Assembly (NCBI GenBank): GCA_002316595.1
Contig: DCDV01000006.1
Span: 1,217-58,224, forward strand
DNA length: 57,008 bases
Source of the DNA: Mageeibacillus sp. UBA1046
GTDB taxonomy: Bacteria > Bacillota > Clostridia > Saccharofermentanales > DTU023
Reading direction: 5' to 3'
Shown: positions 48,953-57,008 of the stretch, piece after piece
Position numbering within the stretch: position 1 is the first letter of the stretch
Layout of the letters: the number at the start of each line of letters is the position of its first letter
Notes under the pieces: generated by a model
The model's input: only the letters and a program-made list of their open reading frames with translations
The model's database searches: none
Told to the model about the DNA's origin: nothing
Program-made: the position numbers and the translations under genes

Positions 48953-51010
48953 ATGCCTTTAAGAGTAGCAGTTGACATAGGCGGAACATTCACTGATTTT
49001 GTATGTCTTGACGAAGAGACCGGCCAAATCATTGAAGAGAAGGCGCATACTACACCGGATAATTTCTCTAGAGGTGTAGAAAATGCCATAGGTAAATCCG
49101 GGATTGATCTTAAGGAAGTGGTCTATTTCGTCCATGGTACTACAGTAGTAATAAATGCTGTAACGGAAAGAAGTGGTGCCAAGACAGCACTTTTAACAAC
49201 TAAAGGGTTTAGAGATGTCTTGGAGATAGGCCGGGCTAACAGACCGGATATGTACAATTATTTTTATAAGAAACCGGTTCCCTTTGTACCCCGCTATTTG
49301 CGTTATGAAGCAGATGAGAGGCTCACATTTGAAGGTGAGATACTCAAAGAAATTAATGATGAGGAAATCAGGGATATTGCCCGAAAGATGAAAGCTCAGG
49401 GAGTCGAGGCTGTTGCAGTTTCTTTCCTGCATTCTTACAAAAACCCTGTCTCAGAAAAACGTGCAGAAAAGATATTAAAAGAAGAACTGCCGGGAGTCCC
49501 GATCACCGTTTCCTCGGATCTCGCCAGTATTTGGCGTGAGTATGAGAGAACCAGCACATCCGTGTTGAATGCTTATGTAATGCCGTCCACTTCACTATAT
49601 TTGGATACTCTTCAAGAACATCTCAATGAAAAGGGTTTGCAGGGTGAACCATTTACTATGTTAAGTAATGGCGGCACAGCTACTTTTTCGAGAAGTAAGG
49701 AGATTCCGATTACTCTGATTGAATCAGGACCGGTTGGTGGAGTTATTGGCGCTGCCGCAATAGGCGAGCTCATGGACATACCCAACATCATCACATTTGA
49801 TGTCGGAGGTACAACTGCTAAAACCTCTCTGATCGACAACGGCCATGTCAATATAACGACTGAATACAAGCTTGAGTGGACACCCTTGTTTGCCGGTTAT
49901 CCTGTCAAGTCTCCGACTGTAGATATTGTTGAGATTGGCAGCGGCGGCGGCTCGATAGCCTGGATAGATTCTGTTGGAGTTTTAAAGGTAGGACCAAGAA
50001 GTGCCGGAGCTCATCCCGGACCTGCTTGTTATGATCTGGGAGGAACAGAACCGACAATTACTGATGCAAATCTGGTGCTTGGCCGTATCAGTCCTGACAA
50101 TTTTCTTGGTGGAACCTTTAAGGTAAATATAGAGAAGGCGCGCGAGGCGATTAAGCCAATTGCAGACCATTTCAATATTAGCATTGAGGAAGCTGCAGGT
50201 GGGATCATCCAGATTGCGAACGGCGATATGCTTAACGCTCTAAAACTGATCTCTGTCAGGCGCGGATTCGATCCCCGGGATTTTTCCATGCTGGTTCAAG
50301 GTGGAAATGGTGCTGTCTTTGGTCCGGAACTTGCCAAGGAGCTTAAGGTTAAAGAAGTTATTGTGCCAAATCTGCCGGGAACTTTCTCTGCTTGGGGAAT
50401 GCTTGTTTCCGACTTGCGACAGGATTTCATACAAACGAATATTACTCCACTTGAAGGAGCGGACCTTAGCTCAATCAATGCTGTTTATGATGAGATGGCA
50501 ACTGAGGCTGAAGAAGTATATGCCAGACAAAATATCCCCAAAGAGAATCTGATTGTTCGAAGATCTGCAGAAATTCGTTACATAGGCCAAGAGCATGGAG
50601 TTGTAACTCCGGTTGAATCGGGGATACTGGATAAAGATGCGCTTTTAAGAGCAAGAAATAAATTCGATGAACTCCATAACCAAAATTACAGTTTCAAGCT
50701 TGATGCACCTGTTGAATTTGTAAGCTTCAATTTAACAGCATTCGGAGTTGTTACCAAGCCTGAACTTAAAAAATTAGAGCCCGCAGGCAGAGATCTGATA
50801 GAGACTCAAAAAGGTAAAAGAGAAGTTATTTTTAAAGAAGAAGGCAAATTGCTGTGTCCTGTATTTGACCGCAACTTATTGGATCCTGGTCATAAGATTC
50901 TTGGACCTGCTATTGTTGAAGAAAGCAAATCCGTAACTGTATTGTGCCCTGGACAAGAGTTGATCGTTGACGACTTTGGCAATTTGATCGTTAGTAATTT
51001 GGAGGAATAG
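48953..51010 (+). CDS. hyuA: hydantoinase A/oxoprolinase family subunit (pair 2)
   Basis: This 685-residue paralogue of the minus-strand HyuA has the same signposts: AVDIGGTFTDFVCLDEETG, VHGTTVVINAVTERSG, DVGGTTAKTSLID and GSGGGSIAWID. The equivalent of the HGGGG loop reads LVQGGNGAVFG. The two HyuAs are clearly related but diverged, so this is not a recent duplication. GAGGAGG lies before the ATG. It is followed by its HyuB, an NCS1 permease and a cupin in one transcript, so this pair probably acts on the permease's substrate. Confidence 0.93.
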   Translation: MPLRVAVDIGGTFTDFVCLDEETGQIIEEKAHTTPDNFSRGVENAIGKSGIDLKEVVYFVHGTTVVINAVTERSGAKTALLTTKGFRDVLEIGRANRPDMYNYFYKKPVPFVPRYLRYEADERLTFEGEILKEINDEEIRDIARKMKAQGVEAVAVSFLHSYKNPVSEKRAEKILKEELPGVPITVSSDLASIWREYERTSTSVLNAYVMPSTSLYLDTLQEHLNEKGLQGEPFTMLSNGGTATFSRSKEIPITLIESGPVGGVIGAAAIGELMDIPNIITFDVGGTTAKTSLIDNGHVNITTEYKLEWTPLFAGYPVKSPTVDIVEIGSGGGSIAWIDSVGVLKVGPRSAGAHPGPACYDLGGTEPTITDANLVLGRISPDNFLGGTFKVNIEKAREAIKPIADHFNISIEEAAGGIIQIANGDMLNALKLISVRRGFDPRDFSMLVQGGNGAVFGPELAKELKVKEVIVPNLPGTFSAWGMLVSDLRQDFIQTNITPLEGADLSSINAVYDEMATEAEEVYARQNIPKENLIVRRSAEIRYIGQEHGVVTPVESGILDKDALLRARNKFDELHNQNYSFKLDAPVEFVSFNLTAFGVVTKPELKKLEPAGRDLIETQKGKREVIFKEEGKLLCPVFDRNLLDPGHKILGPAIVEESKSVTVLCPGQELIVDDFGNLIVSNLEE

Positions 51011-51012
51011 AG

Positions 51013-52752
51013 ATGAAAACAAAACTTGATCCATTTACTCGTGAGAATATTTCACAAAGTTTGCTGGCTGCAGCCGATGAAATGTTTTATACCTGGGGCA
51101 GAACAAGCCAGAGCACGATCATATATGAAGTATTGGACTATGCCTGTGGATTAACTGACTCAAATGGCAACCTCATTAGTCAGGCCAATGGCGTAACCAT
51201 GTTCTTGGGCGCAATAACATATTCCGCCAAAGCAATTCTCCAGAAATATGGTAAAGAAAACATTAAGCCCGGAGATATGTTTTTAACTAACGACCCTTAT
51301 ACAGGTTCAGGGACACACCTCTGCGATGTAGCTGCTGTGTTACCAATTTTCTACAAAGATGAACTTGTATGCTTTGCAGTGAATAAAGGGCATTGGAACG
51401 AAATTGGCGGCACAAATCTTGGCAGCTGGGCTACTGATACTACAGAAATATTTCAAGAAGGCATGATCTTTCCTGATATCCGTATTTATGATCAAGGAGT
51501 CTTTAATGAGTCTGTCAGAGACATGATTACAGCCAACTGCAGAACTCCGGAAATGACGGTTGGCGATCTATATGCTCAAACAGCAGCGTTAAGAACGGCT
51601 GAACATAGAGTCATTGAAATATTCGATAAATATGGCCGCGATCACGTTATTGAGAGTATGGAATATACGATTGATACCGGACGTAAGAGGGCTTTGCTGG
51701 AATTGTCGAAAATGCCCAAAGGAGTCTATTATGCTGAGGATGTCCTGGATACTGATGCAAATCAGGTTGAGGATGTTCCGATTAAGGTTAAGGTTACAAT
51801 AACCGAGGATACTTTTGAACTGGACTTTACAGGAACAGGAGATGCGGTAGCTGCCCCGATCAATTGCTCAATATATGGAGCATTGGTAGCAGCTAGAGTT
51901 ATTTTCCATGCTTTGGCAGCACCTCATGCTACAGGCAATGAAGGTTTCTATAGTCTGATCAAGGTGACAGCTCCGGAGAATTGTCTTTTCAATGCAAAAA
52001 AGCCATATCCTGTTTCCAGCGACTGGGAGCCTATTCAGATCTTCACAGATGTCGTACTTAAGGCACTGGCTGATGCCATGCCAGAGAGAGTCGCAGCAGG
52101 TCATTTCCTTTCTATTGTCGGCACTATCATTGGCGGGATAGAAGATAAAACCGGCAAACCCTTTGTTCTTAGTGAGCCTCAAGCCGGTGGCTGGGGGGCA
52201 GGATTTAACAAAGATGGCGAGAACGGGCTAGTCGCAATTGCTGATGGCGAAACTTTCGTAATTCCCGTTGAAGTTTGTGAGTTCCGATATCCGTTACGCG
52301 TAGAACAGTATACCTTTAATCCAATATCCGGCGCAGGCAGGTATAGAGGTGGTAAGGGTCTGATCAGAGACTATAGGATTTTGAATTCTAAAGCGGAGCT
52401 GACTACAATTGCCAGCAGACATAAGTATCCGCCCTGGGGATTCGCAGGAGGCAAGGACGGTTCTCCCAATGGCGTAGAGCTCATCAAGGGAGACGGCAGT
52501 GGTTCTGAAATTCGTGCTACCTGGTCTCATGAACCAATAGTGAGAGGTGATGTAGCTCGTTTCATTACTGGAGGCGGAGGTGGTTATGGTGATCCGTTTG
52601 AAAGGCCGGTTGAGTCTGTGATGGATGACCTTCTGAATGAGATGATCACACTAGAAGAGGCAAAAGAAGACTATGGTGTTGTATTTAACGAGGTGACGGG
52701 GAAGCTGGATGAGGAAGCGACTCGTCAGGCTCGCAAAAAGGAGGATGACTGA
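51013..52752 (+). CDS. hyuB: hydantoinase B/oxoprolinase family subunit (pair 2)
   Basis: This 579-residue HyuB subunit starts two bases after its HyuA stop, with TTGGAGGAA upstream. Key segments are EVLDYACGLTDSNGNLISQ, GDMFLTNDPYTGSGTHLCD, SEPQAGGWGAGFNKDGENG and FITGGGGGYGDPFERPVE. The C-terminal EEAKEDYGV motif is shared with pair 1. The stop overlaps the permease start (TGATG), so the genes are translationally coupled. Enzyme family is sure; the cyclic amide substrate is inferred to be what the permease brings in. Confidence 0.92.
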   Translation: MKTKLDPFTRENISQSLLAAADEMFYTWGRTSQSTIIYEVLDYACGLTDSNGNLISQANGVTMFLGAITYSAKAILQKYGKENIKPGDMFLTNDPYTGSGTHLCDVAAVLPIFYKDELVCFAVNKGHWNEIGGTNLGSWATDTTEIFQEGMIFPDIRIYDQGVFNESVRDMITANCRTPEMTVGDLYAQTAALRTAEHRVIEIFDKYGRDHVIESMEYTIDTGRKRALLELSKMPKGVYYAEDVLDTDANQVEDVPIKVKVTITEDTFELDFTGTGDAVAAPINCSIYGALVAARVIFHALAAPHATGNEGFYSLIKVTAPENCLFNAKKPYPVSSDWEPIQIFTDVVLKALADAMPERVAAGHFLSIVGTIIGGIEDKTGKPFVLSEPQAGGWGAGFNKDGENGLVAIADGETFVIPVEVCEFRYPLRVEQYTFNPISGAGRYRGGKGLIRDYRILNSKAELTTIASRHKYPPWGFAGGKDGSPNGVELIKGDGSGSEIRATWSHEPIVRGDVARFITGGGGGYGDPFERPVESVMDDLLNEMITLEEAKEDYGVVFNEVTGKLDEEATRQARKKEDD

Positions 52753-54092
52753 TGAGTACTGAGAACCAAGTTAAGGTCGATGAACTAAATGTTAATGAGG
52801 CTGGATTGACCCCGATTCCTCTGGCTAAACGTGAAAGCTGGCTTCCAGCTGCCATTGTGTGGGCAGGGTGCGAATTTACGATCAGTGTAATCATGGGAGG
52901 TGCCGGCCTTGCAGCAGGATTGGGTGTGCAAAGGTTTTTGATCACCATGATAGGTGTTATGCTTTTAATCACCTGGCCTACAGATGCCTTGAACAGCTAT
53001 GTTGGCGCAGTGACGGGAAGATCTGCTACTGCAATTACCAGATCATCTTTCGGGGCATTGCAATCGAGAACTATTGTATCAGGTATTATCACCTTCAATG
53101 TTTTGGGCTGGTGGGGCATCCAAACCGCAGTTACAGGAAATGCCTTGTGTGCTTTGTTAGGTATTGATTATACTGAGAATAGACTGGCATTTGTTTTACT
53201 TACAATAGTTGCAGGTGTTATCTTTGCCATACCTGCGATTGGGGGGTACACCTCAATAAAAATTGTTGACTATATTGCAGTTCCGGCAGGCATAATCTTT
53301 TTGGTGGCAGCTTTCTATTTAGCTATCAAAAATACTGGGTTCTCTACGATATGGAACTTTAAACCCATTCCAGGTACTGAAATAAATTTGCGTGACGCAA
53401 TCGGTGTCCTTGTGGGAACAAATGTGAGCCAAATGATAATCATGGCGGACTATACCCGCAATGTTAAACCAGAAAAAAAGCATGCGTTCCTGGTTCCTCT
53501 GGGAGTGGTCTTTACTGGGATTCTTCTCTTTGCAATGGGAGCAGCTATGGGTGTCGGCAGAGGTACGTATGATATAGTTCAAATCATGCTTGACATGGGA
53601 TTTGGCTGGTGGGGGTTCATCGTATTGTGGTTAGCGCAGTGGACGTCACAGCTTGTTAACGGCTATTCTCTAGGTCTGAGTGCATGCAACATGGCCAATG
53701 TTAAGACCGAAAAAGGCAGAAAGATCACTACTACAGTAATGATTGCCATTGCTTTGTTAATGGCGATTTTAGGCATCCTTGACAGATTCCAGGATTTCCT
53801 TATTCTTACGTCCTTATTGTTCCCGCCTGTTGGTTCAATCATGGTGGTCGATATCTTAATATTGAACAAAAAGACCTGGCGAGACATGCAAGGCTGGAAC
53901 TGGGTAGCTACTATAGCTTTAGTCTTCGGACTGGCTTTAGGTTATGTGACTCAGTATGTGTACCCGCTAGGGATTCCAGCGGTGCAGAGCTATCTGCTTA
54001 CCGGTTTACTCTATTATGTACTGACTTATTTTAGAGCAAAATTTAATCCAAACCATCCGTTTACCCCGACTCGTTGGGCAAAAGCTGAATAA
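52752..54092 (+). CDS. NCS1-family permease (cytosine/purine/allantoin type)
   Basis: This 446-residue cation symporter has twelve predicted helices, close in layout to CodB-type cytosine permeases. Recognisable parts are PIPLAKRESWLPAAIVWAG near the N terminus, TGRSATAITRSSFG, and FNVLGWWGIQTAVTGNALC. NCS1 members carry cytosine, purines, allantoin, hydantoins (Mhp1) or thiamine. Translational coupling to a hydantoinase pair makes a hydantoin, allantoin or dihydropyrimidine-like substrate the best guess. It is followed by a perfect 12-bp hairpin and a cupin gene. Confidence 0.9.
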   Translation: MSTENQVKVDELNVNEAGLTPIPLAKRESWLPAAIVWAGCEFTISVIMGGAGLAAGLGVQRFLITMIGVMLLITWPTDALNSYVGAVTGRSATAITRSSFGALQSRTIVSGIITFNVLGWWGIQTAVTGNALCALLGIDYTENRLAFVLLTIVAGVIFAIPAIGGYTSIKIVDYIAVPAGIIFLVAAFYLAIKNTGFSTIWNFKPIPGTEINLRDAIGVLVGTNVSQMIIMADYTRNVKPEKKHAFLVPLGVVFTGILLFAMGAAMGVGRGTYDIVQIMLDMGFGWWGFIVLWLAQWTSQLVNGYSLGLSACNMANVKTEKGRKITTTVMIAIALLMAILGILDRFQDFLILTSLLFPPVGSIMVVDILILNKKTWRDMQGWNWVATIALVFGLALGYVTQYVYPLGIPAVQSYLLTGLLYYVLTYFRAKFNPNHPFTPTRWAKAE

Positions 54093-54125
54093 TCTTGACG
54101 TAAACTATCTAGAATAATTTTGATT

Positions 54126-54156
54126 GTGGCAACGAAGATGCGGACTTCGTTGCCAC
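54126..54156 (+). promoter_or_regulatory. perfect 12-bp stem-loop between permease and cupin genes
   Basis: GTGGCAACGAAG (54126-54137) and CTTCGTTGCCAC (54145-54156) are exact complements around a 7-base loop. No T-run follows. It may be an attenuator, an mRNA-stability element or a DNA operator for a dimeric regulator. Confidence 0.65.
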
Positions 54157-54180
54157 AATAACATTGGGAGGAGAATAACT

Positions 54181-54504
54181 TTGAAAGTTAAAAACATAGA
54201 AGAATTAAATTCTACAGTACGTGATGACGGTTTGATAATGACAGATATTTTCAAGCACAAAGATCTGGGTGTACAAATCGGAATGGCAGTTTTCCCGCCT
54301 CACGCTCAGGTAATCCCCGCAACTCATGAAGAGCATGAATATTCATATATAATTGAAGGCTCCATAAAAGTTACTGCAGAAAATGGTCAATTTAGAGTTT
54401 CCAAGGGCATGATGTGCAATATCGCTGCCGGAGAGCTGCACGGTGTTGTTAATGATAATGATAATGAATGTCGTTTGATTTGGGTGTTTATCGACGATAA
54501 ATAA
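54181..54504 (+). CDS. small cupin-domain protein
   Basis: This 107-residue single cupin barrel has motif 1 as HEEHEYSYIIEGSI (two His and a Glu as likely metal ligands) and motif 2 as GELHGVVN (His). It begins with TTG at 54181, supported by GGGAGGAG 9 bases upstream; the ORF is open further but has no other ribosome site. It is the last gene of the hydantoinase-permease group. Such small cupins can be isomerases, dioxygenases or ureidoglycolate-type enzymes; I cannot choose. Confidence 0.75.
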   Translation: MKVKNIEELNSTVRDDGLIMTDIFKHKDLGVQIGMAVFPPHAQVIPATHEEHEYSYIIEGSIKVTAENGQFRVSKGMMCNIAAGELHGVVNDNDNECRLIWVFIDDK

Positions 54505-54528
54505 TCCAATCTGGTGAGATAATTAATA

Positions 54529-54557
54529 CCCTCGCAAATAGAAAACAAGCGAGAGGG
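54529..54557 (+). terminator. terminator-like hairpin after the cupin gene
   Basis: CCCTCGC (54529-54535) pairs with GCGAGAGGG (54549-54557) with a two-base bulge, followed by TTTAGT. It marks the right end of the accessory island. Confidence 0.55.
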
Positions 54558-54698
54558 TTTAGTAACTAGTCTTAAATTACTATGGAGTTCATGTGCCTTA
54601 GCTATCAAGGTTTATACAGTTGTCTGGCCTGAAGTTGCGTAATTAATTATTTTCAGGTAACATTTGTCGGGACTTAAATTGGTGTAGACGAGGTTATT

Positions 54699-55997
54699 GT
54701 GAACTCATATATTCTTGAGGGCGGTTGCTGCCTAAGGGGAAAAATTAGAATAAGCGGCTCTAAGAATGCGGCGCTGCCAATCCTGGCAGCGACAGTTTTG
54801 CTGGGCGGCAAATATCGTATTGAGAATGTACCCTTAATTGAAGACATCCTTACTTTGCTGGACATACTTAGATCTCTGGGCGCCGGCGTTGAGCTGTCTG
54901 ATGGCACAGTAGTCATTGACAGTTCAACCGTTAAGATCACGACTGCCACTTCAGATGAAGTAAGTAAGCTCAGAGGCTCCTATTACCTTTTAGGAGCGCT
55001 GCTGGGGAGATTCGGTCATGCCTGCCTGAAGATGCCCGGCGGCTGTAATTTTGGCTGCAGGCCGATAGACATGCACCTGAACGGCTTCCGCCAGCTGGGT
55101 GCTGAAATCGCAGTTGAAGGCGATGTTGTAACCTGTTCAGCTGACAATCTGGTCGGCAAAAACATTTTCATGGACATTGTCAGTGTGGGAGCGACCGTCA
55201 ACCTGATACTGGCTGCAGTCAAAGCGAAAGGCATTACGGTCATATACAATGCCGCCAAGGAGCCGCATGTTGTTGATATGGCCAACTTTCTGAATGCCAT
55301 GGGTGCAAATATCCATGGAGCCGGCACAGACATTATCCGCATTCACGGGCGCCATACGCTGAGCAGCAGCGGCAGCTACGCGATCATCCCTGATCAGATT
55401 GAAGCGGGAACCTATATGGCTATGGCTGCGCTGACGGGCGGAGATATCGTACTGGAAAATGTAATTCCCAGCCATCTGGAAGCTGTTTCCGCCAAGTTGA
55501 GAGAGATGAATGTCACAGTCACTGCAGGTGAGGACAGTGTCAGAGTTCGGGTGGAGCCTGGACAAGAACTGATATCTACAAATTTCGTCACCTCCCCTTA
55601 TCCCGGATTCCCTACTGATATGCAGCCCCAGATAATGGTTTTGCTCTCGCAGGCCAAAGGAACGGGCAAAGTTACCGAGAATGTCTGGAACAGCCGTTTC
55701 CAGTATATTGAGGATCTGCGTTCGCTGGGAGCTAAAATCGTTACAGAGGGCCGCTCTGCCTTCGTTACAGGGACATCTGAGCTTTCGGCCTCTGCGGTCA
55801 GAGCCCACGACCTGCGAGCGGGAGCAGCCATGGTAATGGCCGGATTGGTTGCCGAGGGCACTACAGAAATCAGAAATGCAGACTTGATTGAGCGCGGCTA
55901 TGAAAACTTCGTGGAAAAGATGAGAAGTCTGGGCGCAATATTTGAAAAACGACCGACGGTGGCTGAGAGTCCTGCCGAGGTAGGTTCTGCCGTCTGA
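54699..55997 (+). CDS. murA: UDP-N-acetylglucosamine 1-carboxyvinyltransferase (copy 2)
   Basis: This 432-residue MurA of standard length has Lys22/Asn23 in GSKNAAL, catalytic Cys116 in PGGCNFGCRPID, the base Asp in YPGFPTDMQPQ, and DLRAGAAMVMAGL. GTG start, GAGG 5 bases upstream. It lacks the insertion seen in copy 1. Low-GC Gram-positives often carry two MurA enzymes (MurA and MurZ). Here both lie in the same locus, one on each side of the hydantoinase island. It precedes rlmH, so it is probably an original member of the wal-rlmH neighbourhood. Confidence 0.94.
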   Translation: MNSYILEGGCCLRGKIRISGSKNAALPILAATVLLGGKYRIENVPLIEDILTLLDILRSLGAGVELSDGTVVIDSSTVKITTATSDEVSKLRGSYYLLGALLGRFGHACLKMPGGCNFGCRPIDMHLNGFRQLGAEIAVEGDVVTCSADNLVGKNIFMDIVSVGATVNLILAAVKAKGITVIYNAAKEPHVVDMANFLNAMGANIHGAGTDIIRIHGRHTLSSSGSYAIIPDQIEAGTYMAMAALTGGDIVLENVIPSHLEAVSAKLREMNVTVTAGEDSVRVRVEPGQELISTNFVTSPYPGFPTDMQPQIMVLLSQAKGTGKVTENVWNSRFQYIEDLRSLGAKIVTEGRSAFVTGTSELSASAVRAHDLRAGAAMVMAGLVAEGTTEIRNADLIERGYENFVEKMRSLGAIFEKRPTVAESPAEVGSAV

Positions 55998-56105
55998 TTG
56001 TAAATTTGACCGGATGTCGAGTTCTGCCGCCTGATGTGAATGCCGTTCTAAGATAGGACGGTGTCCCCTGGACAGACCGCAGAACAGAAAGTTTAGCGTC
56101 TTCGT

Positions 56106-56570
56106 ATGAAAATATCTGTTATTTCACCGGGAAAAATTAGAGAGAAATGGTTGCGTGCCGGTATCGATGAGTATATCAAGAGATTGAAACGCTATTCATC
56201 AGTGGAGTTAATTGATGTTGCTGACTCTCCGGATCAGCTAACCCCTCCAGTTGCCAGAGTGCGCGAAGGCAAGGCCATTTTGTCCCGTCTCAAGGCGCGG
56301 TCCTATGTTGTGGCTTTGGATCAAAGCGGTAAGCAGCACAGTTCTTTAGAGCTGGCGCAATTGTTACCGCAGTGGTTTGAGCTTGGAGGAAGCGAGATAG
56401 CCTTTTTGATTGGCGGAGCTACAGGGCTGGATCCGGCTGTCTTGGAGAGAGCCGATTACGTTCTCTCTCTTTCTGATCTTACTTTTACGCATCAAATGAC
56501 CCGTCTGATTTTGTTGGAGCAATGTTATCGCGCATTTCGCATCGCCGGCAATGATCCTTACCATAAATAG
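56106..56570 (+). CDS. rlmH: 23S rRNA (pseudouridine1915-N3)-methyltransferase RlmH
   Basis: This 154-residue SPOUT methyltransferase modifies pseudouridine 1915 in helix 69 of 23S rRNA. The knotted SAM site reads FLIGGATGL, the protein opens MKISVISPGKIREKWLR, and it ends with the invariant YHK. In Bacillus and Staphylococcus rlmH closes the wal gene cluster, which supports the wal assignment of the genes at 39-44 kb. No strong ribosome site is visible before the ATG at 56106. Confidence 0.96.
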   Translation: MKISVISPGKIREKWLRAGIDEYIKRLKRYSSVELIDVADSPDQLTPPVARVREGKAILSRLKARSYVVALDQSGKQHSSLELAQLLPQWFELGGSEIAFLIGGATGLDPAVLERADYVLSLSDLTFTHQMTRLILLEQCYRAFRIAGNDPYHK

Positions 56571-56580
56571 AAACAGAGCA

Positions 56581-56589
56581 TGCTATAAT
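56581..56589 (+). promoter_or_regulatory. extended -10 promoter and structured leader of the glmU-like gene
   Basis: TGCTATAAT (56581-56589) is an extended -10 just after rlmH. A leader of about 110 bases follows, with a 7-bp stem GCTCTAT/ATAGAGC (56653-56659 and 56672-56678), then GGGAGG before the ATG at 56709. Confidence 0.5.
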
Positions 56590-56708
56590 TAATTAGAGAT
56601 TTGCCGGAATTATTTACCGGTGAGAGATAAATTATTTATATTGACTACTCTCGCTCTATGTCGAACCGGATATAGAGCTGGACGCTTGCAAAAAAACAGG
56701 GAGGAAAT

Positions 56709-57008
56709 ATGGAAAACTGCGCCATTATTTTGGCTGCTGCGGAGGATGACAGCATGCGCACGGCCGACACTAAGGTGATGCTGGATGTGGCCGGAAAACC
56801 TGTGGTCAGCTGGGTAAAAAAAGCGCTTGATCAGGCGGGAATTCATGATCAGATGTATATAGTCAGCTATCGGCAAGAGAAAGTGCGTGAAGAGCTGGGA
56901 GAGTCTGTTGCCTTTGCTTTGCAGGAAGTTCCTCTGGGTACCGGGCACGCTGTGACTCAGGCTGAACCTTTCCTGTTTGAAAGAAAAGGTGCTACGGTGG
57001 TTATGGCC
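56709..57008 (+). CDS. GlmU-like nucleotidyltransferase, N-terminal part, cut by the window end
   Basis: The first 100 codons of a GlmU-type UDP-GlcNAc pyrophosphorylase domain are present; the gene runs off the window. The opening is MENCAIILAAAEDDSMR, and the later DVAGKPVVSWV and QEVPLGTGHAVTQAEPF are characteristic of GlmU. The usual LAAGxGTRMxS nucleotide-binding loop is altered: both glycines and the Arg of GxGTR are missing, while the downstream Lys (TKVM) remains. GGGAGG precedes the ATG. It may be a divergent GlmU paralogue with reduced or changed activity. Confidence 0.8.
   Translation, partial: MENCAIILAAAEDDSMRTADTKVMLDVAGKPVVSWVKKALDQAGIHDQMYIVSYRQEKVREELGESVAFALQEVPLGTGHAVTQAEPFLFERKGATVVMA

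Noticed and set aside
41537..55997. The two murA genes as a duplication created by insertion of the island
   Set aside because: The proteins differ throughout and in length, so the duplication is old and unlike a target-site repeat.
1..57008. tRNA or rRNA genes
   Set aside because: No cloverleaf with a GTTCGA-type T-loop and CCA-end context and no rRNA-like stretch was recognised by eye. A tRNAscan run would be the decisive check.

Overview
The window looks like the chromosome of a low-to-mid GC Gram-positive anaerobe of the Clostridia type. Pointers are an AddA/AddB recombination pair, a WalR/WalK/WalJ-RlmH locus, two MurA enzymes, rubrerythrin beside a PerR-like Fur protein, lipoprotein substrate-binding proteins, strong AGGAGG-type ribosome sites and frequent GTG/TTG starts. 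I cannot name the species. Composition is mosaic: the first gene and the 5.8-16.7 kb block are visibly AT-richer than the addAB and wal blocks.

Layout. 0-3 kb: an AT-rich AAA ATPase (DUF4143 type), then a minus-strand pair in which an ECF transporter S component overlaps a uridine-kinase-like P-loop protein. 3.1-5.7 kb: a polar amino-acid ABC importer whose binding protein is circularly permuted. 5.8-16.7 kb: a divergent LysR regulator and a long plus-strand run of LctP-type permease, small membrane protein, five-gene oligopeptide ABC importer, Xaa-Pro aminopeptidase and proline-iminopeptidase-like hydrolase. It reads as a unit for importing and degrading proline-containing peptides. 16.9-19.4 kb: an ABC exporter pair. 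19.6-20.8 kb: PerR-like regulator and rubrerythrin, with an operator over their promoter. 21-24.6 kb: AlkZ-family winged-helix protein, Fe-S aldo/keto reductase, MFS exporter. 25-34 kb: addB-addA and a deoxyinosine DNA glycosylase, a repair block whose two large genes carry in-frame minisatellites.

34.3-36.7 kb holds two decayed, tandem, RsgI-like anti-sigma genes. Both are frameshifted, and one is fused by an apparent deletion to the tail of the sigma factor gene that preceded the other. 36.9-39.1 kb: a CofE-like ligase and a short-chain dehydrogenase, convergent across a patch of direct repeats.

39.4-57 kb: the cell-wall locus walR-walK-murA-walJ, interrupted by an accessory island (43.9-54.6 kb), then a second murA, rlmH and the start of a glmU-like gene. 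The island holds a cyclophilin-like protein, two divergent hydantoinase/oxoprolinase A-B pairs, an NCS1 (cytosine/purine/allantoin-type) permease and a cupin. It looks like a catabolic module for a cyclic amide or ureide.

Most striking observations: the circularly permuted binding protein, the collapsed sigma/anti-sigma cassettes, the many unrelated short tandem repeats in coding and intergenic DNA, a GlmU-like protein lacking its nucleotide-binding signature, and a perfect 7-1-7 Fur-family operator lying on a promoter. No tRNA, rRNA, CRISPR array, complete insertion sequence or recognised riboswitch was seen.
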